Source: an uncultured Leucobacter sp.
GTDB lineage: Bacteria > Actinomycetota > Actinomycetes > Actinomycetales > Microbacteriaceae
DNA length: 34,415 nt
Reading direction: 5' to 3'
Assembly (NCBI GenBank): GCA_937967375.1
Contig: CALCJF010000080.1
Span: 1 to 34,415 of the forward strand
Shown: in pieces, positions 26,431 through 34,415 of the stretch
Position numbering within the stretch: position 1 is the first letter of the stretch
Layout of the letters: every line of letters starts with the position of its first letter
Made by a program: the position numbers and the translations under genes
The notes under the pieces: model-generated
What the model saw: the letters and a program-made list of their open reading frames with translations, nothing else
Databases searched by the model: none
Told to the model about the DNA's origin: nothing

Positions 26431-27473
26431 GCGAACAGCGCCTGGCAGGCGAACCGCAGAAGGGTCTCGGGCTCGGCAGACGCGTTCGATATCTCGTTGA
26501 TCGAGTCAAGGCGCTCGACGCCGGTCGCCTCTGGAAGCTCGCTGGTGCCATCAGCAAGGACGCGCGCAAGCCGCGACTGGTGATCCTTGTCGACATGCTC
26601 TACAGCTCTGTCGTCTACGAGATCGCATTTCAGGACTACCAGGACTGGGATTTCTTCGACCTGACGCGCGCTGAACGTCGCACGTTCATGAGCCACCCGA
26701 AGTCGAACCACCTCGCACTAAAGCTGAACCACCCCGACTTTCGCGGCAAGCTCGCCGACAAGTCGCGGTTCAACGAGGAGTTTGCCGAGTTTCTTGGGCG
26801 TGAGTGGCTCGATGTGCGAAAGGCAGACGCGCAGCAGATCGAGGAATTCGTTACCCGCCACGGTGCGGTCATGGCGAAGGTTCCAGACAGCCTCGGCGGT
26901 ATCGGTATCGCCAAGCGCGAGGCTTCAGAAATCACCGATTACGCCGCGTTTCGTAAAGAATTGCTCGCGGGCAGACAGTTCTTGCTTGAGCAGCTGATTC
27001 CGCAGCACGAAGAGATGTCGCGACTGTGCAACACGAGCGTGAACACGCTGCGTGTCATCAGCTACCTCGACGGCGACAAAGTGCACATTCTTGCGAGCGT
27101 GCTCAAGATCGGCAACGGCGGCGCGATCGACAATTTCAGCCACGGCGGCATGTACACGATGCTCGATGATCACGGCGTGGCGCACTACGCAGCGTTCGAC
27201 GGCGAGAACCGCACGTTCACCGTGCACCCGGTGACTGGCGCTTCGATCGTCGGCTTCCAGGTGCCGCTCTTTGACGAGGTGCTCAGCTTCGTAGACAAGA
27301 TTGCCCGAGTCGTGCCGCAGGTGCCCTACGTCGGCTGGGATATCGCGATCTCGCCGAACGGCCCCGTCGTGATCGAGGGCAACTACAACACCGGCGTGTT
27401 TCAGGCAAAGCCGAGCGTCTCGGGCGTGCGCACCGGGCTGCTCCCCCGCTATCGCGAAGCAATCGGCTTCTAA
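26427..27473 (+). CDS. ATP-grasp protein, sugar-transfer-associated type
   Basis: The 348-residue protein resembles the 'sugar-transfer associated ATP-grasp' family (PF14397-like), whose members often sit near polysaccharide or cell-wall genes. Visible motifs are a lysine-bearing segment near RHGAVMAKVPDSLGGIGI, LLEQLIPQHEEMSRLC with NTSVNTLRVISY, ASVLKIGNGGAIDNFSHGG, and the metal-binding end GWDIAISPNGPVVIEGNYN. These enzymes ligate a carboxylate to an amine or similar acceptor via an acyl phosphate; the substrates here are unknown. The GTG at 26427 overlaps the DUF7455 stop codon, so the genes are coupled. No membrane segment or signal peptide is visible. Confidence 0.75.
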   Translation: MSEQRLAGEPQKGLGLGRRVRYLVDRVKALDAGRLWKLAGAISKDARKPRLVILVDMLYSSVVYEIAFQDYQDWDFFDLTRAERRTFMSHPKSNHLALKLNHPDFRGKLADKSRFNEEFAEFLGREWLDVRKADAQQIEEFVTRHGAVMAKVPDSLGGIGIAKREASEITDYAAFRKELLAGRQFLLEQLIPQHEEMSRLCNTSVNTLRVISYLDGDKVHILASVLKIGNGGAIDNFSHGGMYTMLDDHGVAHYAAFDGENRTFTVHPVTGASIVGFQVPLFDEVLSFVDKIARVVPQVPYVGWDIAISPNGPVVIEGNYNTGVFQAKPSVSGVRTGLLPRYREAIGF

Positions 27474-27570
27474 CGTTCCAGCGATCTCGCGGCGAGACTC
27501 AAAAGGGATCGTGGCCGCGCGCAAGTTCGTTTTGGTCAGAAACAAAGAAGTATCGTCGTAGCGACGCTCC

Positions 27571-27576
27571 TAAGAT
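27571..27576 (+). promoter_or_regulatory. Probable -10 box of a leaderless transcript
   Basis: TAAGAT ends 6 nt before the ATG at 27583, and there is no Shine-Dalgarno sequence between them. Confidence 0.45.
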
Positions 27577-27582
27577 CGAAGC

Positions 27583-28071
27583 ATGACCAAAGTGAGCTTT
27601 ACCGAGATTTCGACCGCGGGTCTTGAAGCCTCTCCAGTGGCGTCGGCCATGGCCGGGCTGCGCGCCAACGAGGCGCGATACTTCGCCAACAAATACAAGT
27701 CTGAGTACACCACCACGGTGCCTGCGGACCAGGCAGATATCGTCGCTTGGATCGAGGAGATCCTGCGCAGCGAACGAGATATCACGCTCTCGTCGCCGGT
27801 TCTCGAGGTCTTCACGTATGAAGACGATGAGCTGTTCTGGCCCGCGCTCTATTTCACTGACGGGTTGGCGGTCAACGTGCTGTGGAGCAAAGCTGACGGC
27901 GGCAAACGTGCAGTCGGCTTCAAACTCAGCGAAGGGATGACTCCGCCCGCCGAGCTCTCGGCCTTCAAGTGGGCACGCCAGCGGTCGAAGCTCGCAGGCG
28001 AAATTCGTGGCAGCTACTTCGTGATCAAGGGGCAGCATTCGTTACCGGCATCGGTCACCGCTGCTGAGTAG
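27583..28071 (+). CDS. Hypothetical protein, unrecognised
   Basis: I do not recognise this 162-residue protein. It is soluble, with no signal peptide or membrane helix. A Thr/Asp-containing middle (TVPADQADIVAWIEEILRSERD) is probably helical, followed by alternating hydrophobic strands (VLEVFTYEDDELFWPALYF, AVNVLWSK, AVGFKLSEG) suggesting a small alpha/beta domain. The codon use and GC content resemble its neighbours. It has its own likely leaderless promoter and a terminator directly downstream, so it is a single-gene unit between the ATP-grasp gene and the convergent ectB. Confidence 0.7.
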   Translation: MTKVSFTEISTAGLEASPVASAMAGLRANEARYFANKYKSEYTTTVPADQADIVAWIEEILRSERDITLSSPVLEVFTYEDDELFWPALYFTDGLAVNVLWSKADGGKRAVGFKLSEGMTPPAELSAFKWARQRSKLAGEIRGSYFVIKGQHSLPASVTAAE

Positions 28072-28102
28072 GTTTTGTGGAGAAGCGAGTGAGCCCACCA
28101 AG

Positions 28103-28138
28103 AAAAACACCCCGAGGTGTAAGCCCCGGGGTGTTTTT
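28103..28138. terminator. Bidirectional intrinsic terminator
   Basis: AAAAACACCCCG (28103-28114) pairs perfectly with CGGGGTGTTTTT (28127-28138), followed by two more T. The A/T tails on both sides serve the plus-strand unknown gene and the minus-strand ectB, which end on either side. Confidence 0.9.
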
Positions 28139-28158
28139 TTCGTAACTTGCGGGCGCCG

Positions 28159-29433
28159 CTACTCGGCGAGCACTGCCTCGACTGCCTGATCAATGATGTC
28201 AAGGCCTCGCAGCAGTGTCTCATCTGATTGATCGCCGGCGTCACCGACCAGCGCCGGCATCAGCTTCAGCACCTCGTCGTGTGCGCCGCTCACCTCGACG
28301 ATGAGACCGAGCTCGAACGCCTTGCGCGAGATGCGCCCCGCCAGTTCGTTGTCACTGGTGCCAACGAGGCCCTGCAACAGGCCGCGACCGCGGGTGGTGA
28401 AGAGACCTGGGTGACGAGCGGCAATGGCGTCGAGTCGGCTGCGCACGAGCTCTGATCGACGGCCAATACCCTCAACGAACGCGGGATCTCGCCAGAACGT
28501 GTTGAGCGCCTCAGTCGCAGACACGAGTGCGACAGTATTGCCACGGAAGGTGCCGGTGTGCATCGCGGGCTTCCACACGTCGAGCTCAGGGTTGATCAGC
28601 AGGATCGACATCGGGAACCCGTAGCCAGAGATGGACTTCGAGAGCGTAACCATGTCTGGAACAATGCCCGAGGCCTCGAAGCCGAAGAAGTCGCCCGACC
28701 GGCCAATGCCAATCTGAATCTCGTCGGCGATAAAGACGATGCCATGCTTTGTGCACAGTTCGCGCAGGGCACGAAGCCACTCGACCGAAGCGACGTTGAC
28801 CCCGCCCTCGCCCTGCACAGTCTCGACGATCACGGCAGCCGGCAGGTCGAGCCCACTCGACGGATCCTCGATGAGTTTCTCAAGCATTGCCACGGTGTCG
28901 ATCTCGCTGCCGTAGTAGCCGTCATAGGGGTGAAAGACCACGTCGCCCAGGTGTGCGCCCGCCGCGTCTCTGAACCACGAGTTCGCGGTCGCTGCAAGCG
29001 CACCCATCGAAAGGCCGTGGTAGCCGTGGGTGAACGCGATCACGCCGGCGCGACCGGTCGCGAGGCGAGCGAGCTTGAACGCCGCCTCGACCACGTTCGC
29101 GCCGGTGGGGCCGGTGAACTGCACCTTGTAGTCGAGCCCGCGCGGTTCGAGGATCACCTCGCGGAACGTCTCGAGAAACCCGCGCTTCGCGCTCGTTGCC
29201 ATGTCGAGCGCGTGCTGAATACCGTCAGAGGCGAGATAGTCGATCACGACCTTCTTGAGCGCAGGGTGGTTGTGCCCGTAGTTGACCGCACCCGCACCGC
29301 AGAAGAAGTCGATGTACTCGCGACCGCTTTCGTCGGTGATGACCGAGCCGCGTGCGGTCTCGAACACCGTCGGGAACGAGCGGACGTAACTGCGCACCTC
29401 GGATTCCATTGCCGAGAAGACTGAGAGATCCAT
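28159..29433 (-). CDS. ectB: Diaminobutyrate--2-oxoglutarate transaminase (EctB type)
   Basis: The 424-residue class III aminotransferase matches EctB, which converts aspartate semialdehyde and glutamate to L-2,4-diaminobutyrate. Motifs: IDFFCGAGAVNYGHNHP, VQFTGPTGANVVEAAFKLAR, THGYHGLSMGALA, FIADEIQIGIGRSG with the PLP-contacting Asp237, SKSISGYG with the PLP lysine Lys266, and TGTFRGNTVA. It starts at ATG 29433 with AAGGAG about 10 nt upstream, inside the end of the CofE-like gene 5 nt away, so the pair is an operon. There is no ectA or ectC beside it, so ectoine is not the obvious product. In Microbacteriaceae a likely use of diaminobutyrate is type-B peptidoglycan. Confidence 0.88.
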   Translation of the reverse strand: MDLSVFSAMESEVRSYVRSFPTVFETARGSVITDESGREYIDFFCGAGAVNYGHNHPALKKVVIDYLASDGIQHALDMATSAKRGFLETFREVILEPRGLDYKVQFTGPTGANVVEAAFKLARLATGRAGVIAFTHGYHGLSMGALAATANSWFRDAAGAHLGDVVFHPYDGYYGSEIDTVAMLEKLIEDPSSGLDLPAAVIVETVQGEGGVNVASVEWLRALRELCTKHGIVFIADEIQIGIGRSGDFFGFEASGIVPDMVTLSKSISGYGFPMSILLINPELDVWKPAMHTGTFRGNTVALVSATEALNTFWRDPAFVEGIGRRSELVRSRLDAIAARHPGLFTTRGRGLLQGLVGTSDNELAGRISRKAFELGLIVEVSGAHDEVLKLMPALVGDAGDQSDETLLRGLDIIDQAVEAVLAE

Positions 29434-29438
29434 GCCGC

Positions 29439-30146
29439 TTATGCTCCTTCTGAGACCTGTCGAATGATGCCCATGGGAGTGCTCTGCGTGCCCTGGCCGA
29501 GCGGGTTGTCGCCGAGAATACGCGCAACCGTCAGCTCGTGCTCTTTCGTGGAGTTCGAGCCGAGAATGTTGCCGCCGATGTCATTGATATCTGCGATCAT
29601 CACGACGACGTCGAGGCCGAGCGCGCGCTGCACTTCGCGGGCAACCCCGTGCGGGTCGGTGGGTCCGAGCACCACGCGGTTGTCGTAGGGAGGAATCGTG
29701 CCGTTCGTCGGCCCATCGATGCTGCGTGCTTTGTCGCCGACGATGCGGTAGAAGTCGCCACGTCGGCCGAATGCCTTCGTCACGGCGGCAACCGCCGAGG
29801 CCAGCAGCACGCGGGGTGTGCCAACCTCGCGCAGCGCCATCTCCATGGTTTCGGGCATTCCGAGACCAATGCCGTAGGCGGTCTTCGTCACGTAGCGCGA
29901 CAAGAAGGTGGCGAGCTTTCGAGGGTGAATCTCGTCGAGCGCGTAAGACCGCCCCTGCGTGATGGCCACAATCTTTTCGGTGATGAAGAAGATGTCGCCG
30001 TCGCGTAGCTCAGACGCGGCGTACTGCTGCACGACATCCATCAGCTTGTCGTCAGGCATCACGACGTGCGTCTTCAGCGGGATGCGCTCATACTGCACGC
30101 CATCGACCGAAATCGACAGCTCTTTTCCTTCGTTGGCCTGAGCCAT
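29439..30146 (-). CDS. CofE-like (F420-0:glutamate ligase family) protein
   Basis: The 235-residue protein belongs to the CofE family, whose characterised members add glutamate to coenzyme F420-0 using GTP. The N-terminal motif LRDGDIFFITEKIVAITQGR matches the CofE segment around its conserved lysine. Further blocks are YGIGLGMPETMEMALREVG, SIDGPTNGTIPPYDNRVVLG, ADINDIGGNILG and a C-terminal ILGDNPLGQGTQSTP. The C-terminal half differs from classical CofE: I do not see its D-[ST]-x-G-R-x-x-R motif. No F420 biosynthesis gene is nearby and ectB is co-transcribed, so the substrate may be a different carboxylate/amine pair. It may be an orphan amide ligase. ATG 30146 has a weak GAGAG upstream. 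Confidence 0.8.
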   Translation of the reverse strand: MAQANEGKELSISVDGVQYERIPLKTHVVMPDDKLMDVVQQYAASELRDGDIFFITEKIVAITQGRSYALDEIHPRKLATFLSRYVTKTAYGIGLGMPETMEMALREVGTPRVLLASAVAAVTKAFGRRGDFYRIVGDKARSIDGPTNGTIPPYDNRVVLGPTDPHGVAREVQRALGLDVVVMIADINDIGGNILGSNSTKEHELTVARILGDNPLGQGTQSTPMGIIRQVSEGA

Positions 30147-30237
30147 GTTGCTCTCGCTTTCGTCTTCTGCTGTTGCACGAGTTCAGTGCGCTCAGAGGAT
30201 CGCGGCCGCAGGCGACTCGCGATCCTCGTCAATCGAC

Positions 30238-31533
<1,296 letters not shown>

Positions 31534-31624
31534 GCGGCCGCCTCTCTCATTCGAGTCTCAATCGTGACCGATACTCCCGCCCGAAACGACGCGTATACCG
31601 GCAAAACCCGTGTCAAGCCCTACT

Positions 31625-31644
31625 GTTTTCTACACCGAGAAAAC
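31625..31644 (-). promoter_or_regulatory. Inverted repeat in the sigA upstream region
   Basis: GTTTTCT (31625-31631) and AGAAAAC (31638-31644) form 7-bp perfect arms around 6 bases, about 90 nt upstream of the sigA start. A TTGACA follows downstream on the minus strand but without a correctly spaced -10 box. It may be an operator; nothing identifies its protein. Confidence 0.35.
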
Positions 31645-31749
31645 GTGTGAGCCCGAACGGGTTAACAAACACCCATTATTGCACGATTCTGCCGATTTTT
31701 CTCGCAATCACGACGCCGCCGTCTCGCGCTCGGCGAACAAGTTGGCCTG

Positions 31750-32670
31750 CTACTCGCCGCCGGATCCCTCTTCGCGGTACTGCGCAAGAAACTTCTCGAG
31801 CTCGCTTGCCAGCTGCTCCGCGGTCGGAATCGAGCCGTCGTCAGCGACAAGCGGCGACTTCGTGTTCTGGTCATCCATGTATGCGTCGTACCGGGCTTCG
31901 AGCCCGCGCAGCATCTCGCCCGACTCTTCATTCTCTGAAACCTGTCGGTCTACCTGAGCGCGAAACTCGCGAGTCTGCTCGCGCAGTTCGTCGGTCGTGA
32001 AGATGAGACCGGTCGCAGCCATCACGCTTTCGAGCGCGAAGAGCAGCGCGTCCGGGTACTCGTTGCCGGCAAGATAGTGCGGCACGAGAATCGCAAAGCC
32101 CACGACCTCTTCTCCGAGGCTGTGCAGTCGATACTCGAGCAGGTGCGTCACCGACGCCGGCAGCTTCGTCGTCGGCTTCCAAACCGAGCGCTCCTCGATG
32201 AGGTCGTCTCGCGTACCACTCACCGTCGCTCGCAGCGGCCGGGTGTGCGGCACCGGCATCGGCACAGCGTGCGACCAGACCGTCGTAGAGACCTCGAACT
32301 CTGCGACAAGGCCGAGCACGGTGTCGATGAACTGTTCCCAGCGAAAGTCTGGCTCGAACCCACTCAGCAGCAGAAACGGACGCCCAAGCTGATCGTGGCA
32401 GAGTGAGAGCGAGAGCTCTTCGGGCGAATAGTCGACGAAGTGATCCTCGTCGAACGTAATCAGCGGCCTGCGCGCGCGGTAATCGAGCAAGAGATCAGTG
32501 TTGAACCGCAGAATTTCTTCGGGCTCGCTGCGATCCCAGAGAAACGTGTCGAGCTGACTAACGACTCCCCCGGGGTCACTGATGCCGCTGAGCGTCACAA
32601 TGAGCGGAAGGCCCTTCGGTACCTGCGCACGGCGCTCCGCGTATTCCGCAGAGAAAATCGAATCATTCAC
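31750..32670 (-). CDS. PAC2 family protein
   Basis: The 306-residue protein matches the PAC2 family (named after a proteasome assembly chaperone) common in actinobacteria: LIVTLSGISDPGGVVSQLDTFLWD, LITFDEDHFVDY, LLSGFEPDFRWEQFIDTV, GLVAEFEVSTTVWSHAVPMPVPHTRP and a late VPHYLAGNEYPDALLFALE. The C-terminal third is helical and charged (about 235-306), likely a coiled coil. Its cellular role is not settled; a proteasome-related role is only suggested by the family name. It starts with GTG 32670 six nt after TAGGAT, so it is probably leaderless, and it is divergent from lpdA. Confidence 0.88.
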   Translation of the reverse strand: MNDSIFSAEYAERRAQVPKGLPLIVTLSGISDPGGVVSQLDTFLWDRSEPEEILRFNTDLLLDYRARRPLITFDEDHFVDYSPEELSLSLCHDQLGRPFLLLSGFEPDFRWEQFIDTVLGLVAEFEVSTTVWSHAVPMPVPHTRPLRATVSGTRDDLIEERSVWKPTTKLPASVTHLLEYRLHSLGEEVVGFAILVPHYLAGNEYPDALLFALESVMAATGLIFTTDELREQTREFRAQVDRQVSENEESGEMLRGLEARYDAYMDDQNTKSPLVADDGSIPTAEQLASELEKFLAQYREEGSGGE

Positions 32671-32676
32671 ACTTCC

Positions 32677-32682
32677 ATCCTA
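32677..32682 (-). promoter_or_regulatory. Probable -10 box of a leaderless PAC2 transcript
   Basis: On the minus strand TAGGAT is followed by GGAAGT and then the GTG start. The 6-nt spacing is the same as at dut and two other genes in this window. Confidence 0.45.
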
Positions 32683-32845
32683 CGAATCCCGGTGCAGCTT
32701 TCGGGGCTGTTGCGTCACGCCCTCAGCGAACCCTCATGACGCAGCGTTTTCATCACCCGAAGCGCCCGCCCCTGGTAGTAGGCTTGACTTTGTACGCCCG
32801 CCCAATCTCTGCGGGTGAAAGACGCGACTCCGAGGGAGATCCCAC

Positions 32846-34218
32846 TTGGCTGACCAGCAGTTTGACATCGTTGTACTTGGCGGCGGCAGCGCCGGATACG
32901 CGACGGCGCTTCGAGCGAAGCAGCTCGGCTACAGCGTCGCGCTCATCGAGAAAGAGAAGCTGGGCGGCACCTGCTTGCACCGCGGCTGCGTTCCGACGAA
33001 GGCGCTGCTGCACTCGGCAGAGATCGCAGACGTCGCGCGCGAGGGCGCAAAGTACGGCGTGACCTCGAGTGTTGAGGGCATCGACATCGCCGGCGTGCTC
33101 GGCTTCAAAGACAACCTCGTTGCGGGCAAGTTCAAGGGCCTACAGGGTCTCATCAAGGCCAACGGCATCTCGGTCATCGAGGGCGAAGGCCGCCTCGTCG
33201 CGCCGAACACCGTCCGCGTGGGTGCCAACGACATCATCGGCACCAACATCGTGCTGGCAACCGGTCGTACTCGCGTTCACTGCCCGGCCTCGAAATCGGC
33301 GGCCGTGTCATTGCCAGCGAGCACGCGCTCGAGTTGCAAGAAGTGCCGAAGCGCGTCGCCATTCTCGGCGGTGGCGTGATCGGCGTCGAATTCGCAAGCG
33401 TGTGGCGCTCGTTCGGCGCAGAGGTCACCATCATTGAGGGCCTGCCCCACCTCGTACCGAACGAGGAAGAGTCGATCTCAAAGCAGTTGGAGCGCGCATT
33501 CAAGAAGCGCGGCATCGGCTTCAAGCTCGGCGTGCGCTTCCAGTCGGTTACTCAGAACGACAGCAGCGTGACAGTTACCCTCGAGAACGGCGAGACCGTC
33601 GAAGCGGATTACCTGCTTGTTGCGGTCGGTCGCGGCCCGGCGACTCAGGGCCTCGGCTTTGAAGAGGTTGGCGTCAATATGGATCGCGGCTTCGTGCTGA
33701 CCGACGAGCGCCTCGCCACGAACGTTCCCGGCGTCTACGCAGTTGGCGACATCGTTCCGGGGCTGCAACTCGCACACCGCGGATACCAGCAGGGTATCTA
33801 CGTTGCCGAGCAGATCGCTGGCCTGAACCCCGCGCTCATCGAAGACGTAAACATTCCGAAGGTCACCTACTGCGACCCCGAGATCGCCTCGGTGGGCCTC
33901 ACCGAGGCCAAGGCTGCCGAAAAGTACGGTGCAGAGAACGTCGTCTCGTACGAGTACAACCTCGCCGGCAATGCGAAGAGCTCGATCCTCGGCACCTCGG
34001 GTTCGGTCAAGGCCGTCCGCGTGAAGGAAGGTCCCGTGGTCGGTGTGCACATGATCGGCGCCCGCGTCGGCGAACTCGTCGGCGAAGCACAGCTCATCGT
34101 GAACTGGGAGGCCTACCCCGAAGACGTGGCTCCGCTGGTGCACGGCCACCCCACTCAGAACGAGACCATTGGCGAGACCATGCTGAAGCTCGCCGGCAAG
34201 CCGCTGCACGCGATCTGA
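32846..34218 (+). pseudogene. lpdA: Dihydrolipoyl dehydrogenase with an apparent 1-base deletion
   Basis: LpdA (E3) reoxidises dihydrolipoamide in the pyruvate and 2-oxoglutarate dehydrogenase complexes. The first part has the FAD motif GGGSAGYATALRA, the redox cysteines Cys43 and Cys48 (GGTCLHRGC) and runs in frame to about 33262. There ATGR replaces the expected ATGS: the frame shifts by one, and the other frame continues SYSRSLPGLEIGGRVIASE into the NAD domain (AILGGGVIGVEFASVW), FAD site (VYAVGDI) and catalytic HGHPTQNETIGE. Restoring one G in ACCGG(G)TCG near 33263 joins them. This is a broken gene or a base-calling error; the rest is intact and the E2 gene follows, which favours an error or a very recent event. 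The start is TTG 32846 with GAGGGAG upstream. Confidence 0.88.
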
Positions 34219-34262
34219 TCGCGCGACACGAAGATTATTAAGAACGATCGGAGAAAAGCACA

Positions 34263-34415
34263 ATGAGTGAATCGGTAGTGCTCCCCGCACTGGGTGAGAG
34301 CGTAACCGAGGGTACGGTTACCCGCTGGCTAAAGAATGTCGGCGATCGAGTAGAGGTCGACGAGCCGCTGCTCGAGGTCTCGACCGACAAGGTCGACACT
34401 GAGGTGCCCTCGCCG
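34263..34415 (+). CDS. sucB: Dihydrolipoamide acyltransferase (E2), N-terminal lipoyl domain, partial
   Basis: The 51 visible codons encode the start of a lipoyl domain: LPALGESVTEGTV, then VDEPLLEVSTDKVDTEVPSP, with Lys43 (TDKVD) as the lipoylation site. E2 transfers acyl groups between the decarboxylase (E1) and CoA and is served by LpdA, the gene just upstream. From this fragment alone succinyl (2-oxoglutarate) and acetyl (pyruvate) transferases cannot be told apart, so the symbol is provisional. ATG 34263 has CGGAG about 9 nt upstream, and the gene is 44 nt from the lpdA stop, suggesting one operon. The rest lies beyond the window. Confidence 0.9.
   Translation, partial: MSESVVLPALGESVTEGTVTRWLKNVGDRVEVDEPLLEVSTDKVDTEVPSP

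Noticed and set aside
28159..30146. Ectoine biosynthesis operon or F420 biosynthesis operon
   Set aside because: Only the EctB-type enzyme and a CofE-like protein are present; ectA, ectC and other F420 genes are absent from the window.
32712..32745. GCGTCA...TGACGC inverted repeat between the PAC2 gene and lpdA
   Set aside because: The arms are only 6 bp with a 19-nt loop, which is expected by chance in GC-rich DNA.
33334..34218. Separate oxidoreductase gene starting at 33334
   Set aside because: It is the C-terminal two thirds of lpdA; the missing FAD-binding half is directly upstream in another frame, so this is one interrupted gene.

Overview
The window is high-GC actinobacterial chromosome, most likely from a member of the Microbacteriaceae (a Leucobacter-like organism is my best guess). 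The basis is the set of actinobacterial marker families (SepH, DUF3000, DUF3093, DUF3159, DUF3710, DUF4193, DUF7455), the Lys/Ala-rich SigA, the frequent GTG/TTG starts, and probable leaderless promoters in which a TANNNT -10 box ends 6-7 nt before the start codon. Nearly everything is conserved chromosomal backbone. Two places look accessory: the left edge (surface RHS system, 1-3823) and an insert between the topoisomerase IV genes (about 22476-23880).

Layout. 1-3823 (minus): a secreted RHS/YD-repeat protein running off the left edge, translationally coupled to a predicted sortase-anchored protein with five calcium-binding-type repeats (LAVTG signal). 3987-5225: membrane-anchored alpha/beta hydrolase. 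5312-7117: DUF3000 and RNase D. 7226-10575: fatty-acid beta-oxidation pair (thiolase plus FadB-type multifunctional enzyme), closed by a strong terminator. 10694-11269: DUF2510 membrane protein. 11338-16067 (minus): dut, DUF3710, DUF3159 and acnA, with a palindrome at the acnA promoter. 16175-18579: DUF3093, a triplicated 61-bp hairpin repeat, DUF4193 and the cell-division protein SepH. 18583-19824: alkaline-phosphatase-superfamily phosphodiesterase. 19877-25992: parC and parE, convergent, with a DUF559-type endonuclease gene and several repeat structures between them. 26206-28071: DUF7455 zinc protein overlapping an ATP-grasp protein, then an unknown protein. 28159-30146: an EctB-type diaminobutyrate transaminase with a CofE-like ligase. 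30238-32670: sigA and a PAC2 protein. 32846-34415: lpdA, carrying an apparent 1-base deletion, and the start of the E2 acyltransferase gene.

How it fits together. Central metabolism (aconitase, LpdA/E2, beta-oxidation), nucleotide hygiene (dUTPase), chromosome segregation and division (ParC, ParE, SepH) and the housekeeping sigma factor share this stretch. The most interesting less-explained parts are: (i) the RHS protein with a degenerate amidase-like domain, coupled to a wall-anchored repeat protein; (ii) an ectB/CofE-like pair without ectA or ectC, which could supply diaminobutyrate for a type-B peptidoglycan; (iii) a tandemly triplicated 'gene 3' end plus hairpin' element behind the DUF4193 gene; and (iv) the endonuclease insert flanked by related repeats between the two topoisomerase genes. 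No tRNA, rRNA, CRISPR array or transposase was recognised.
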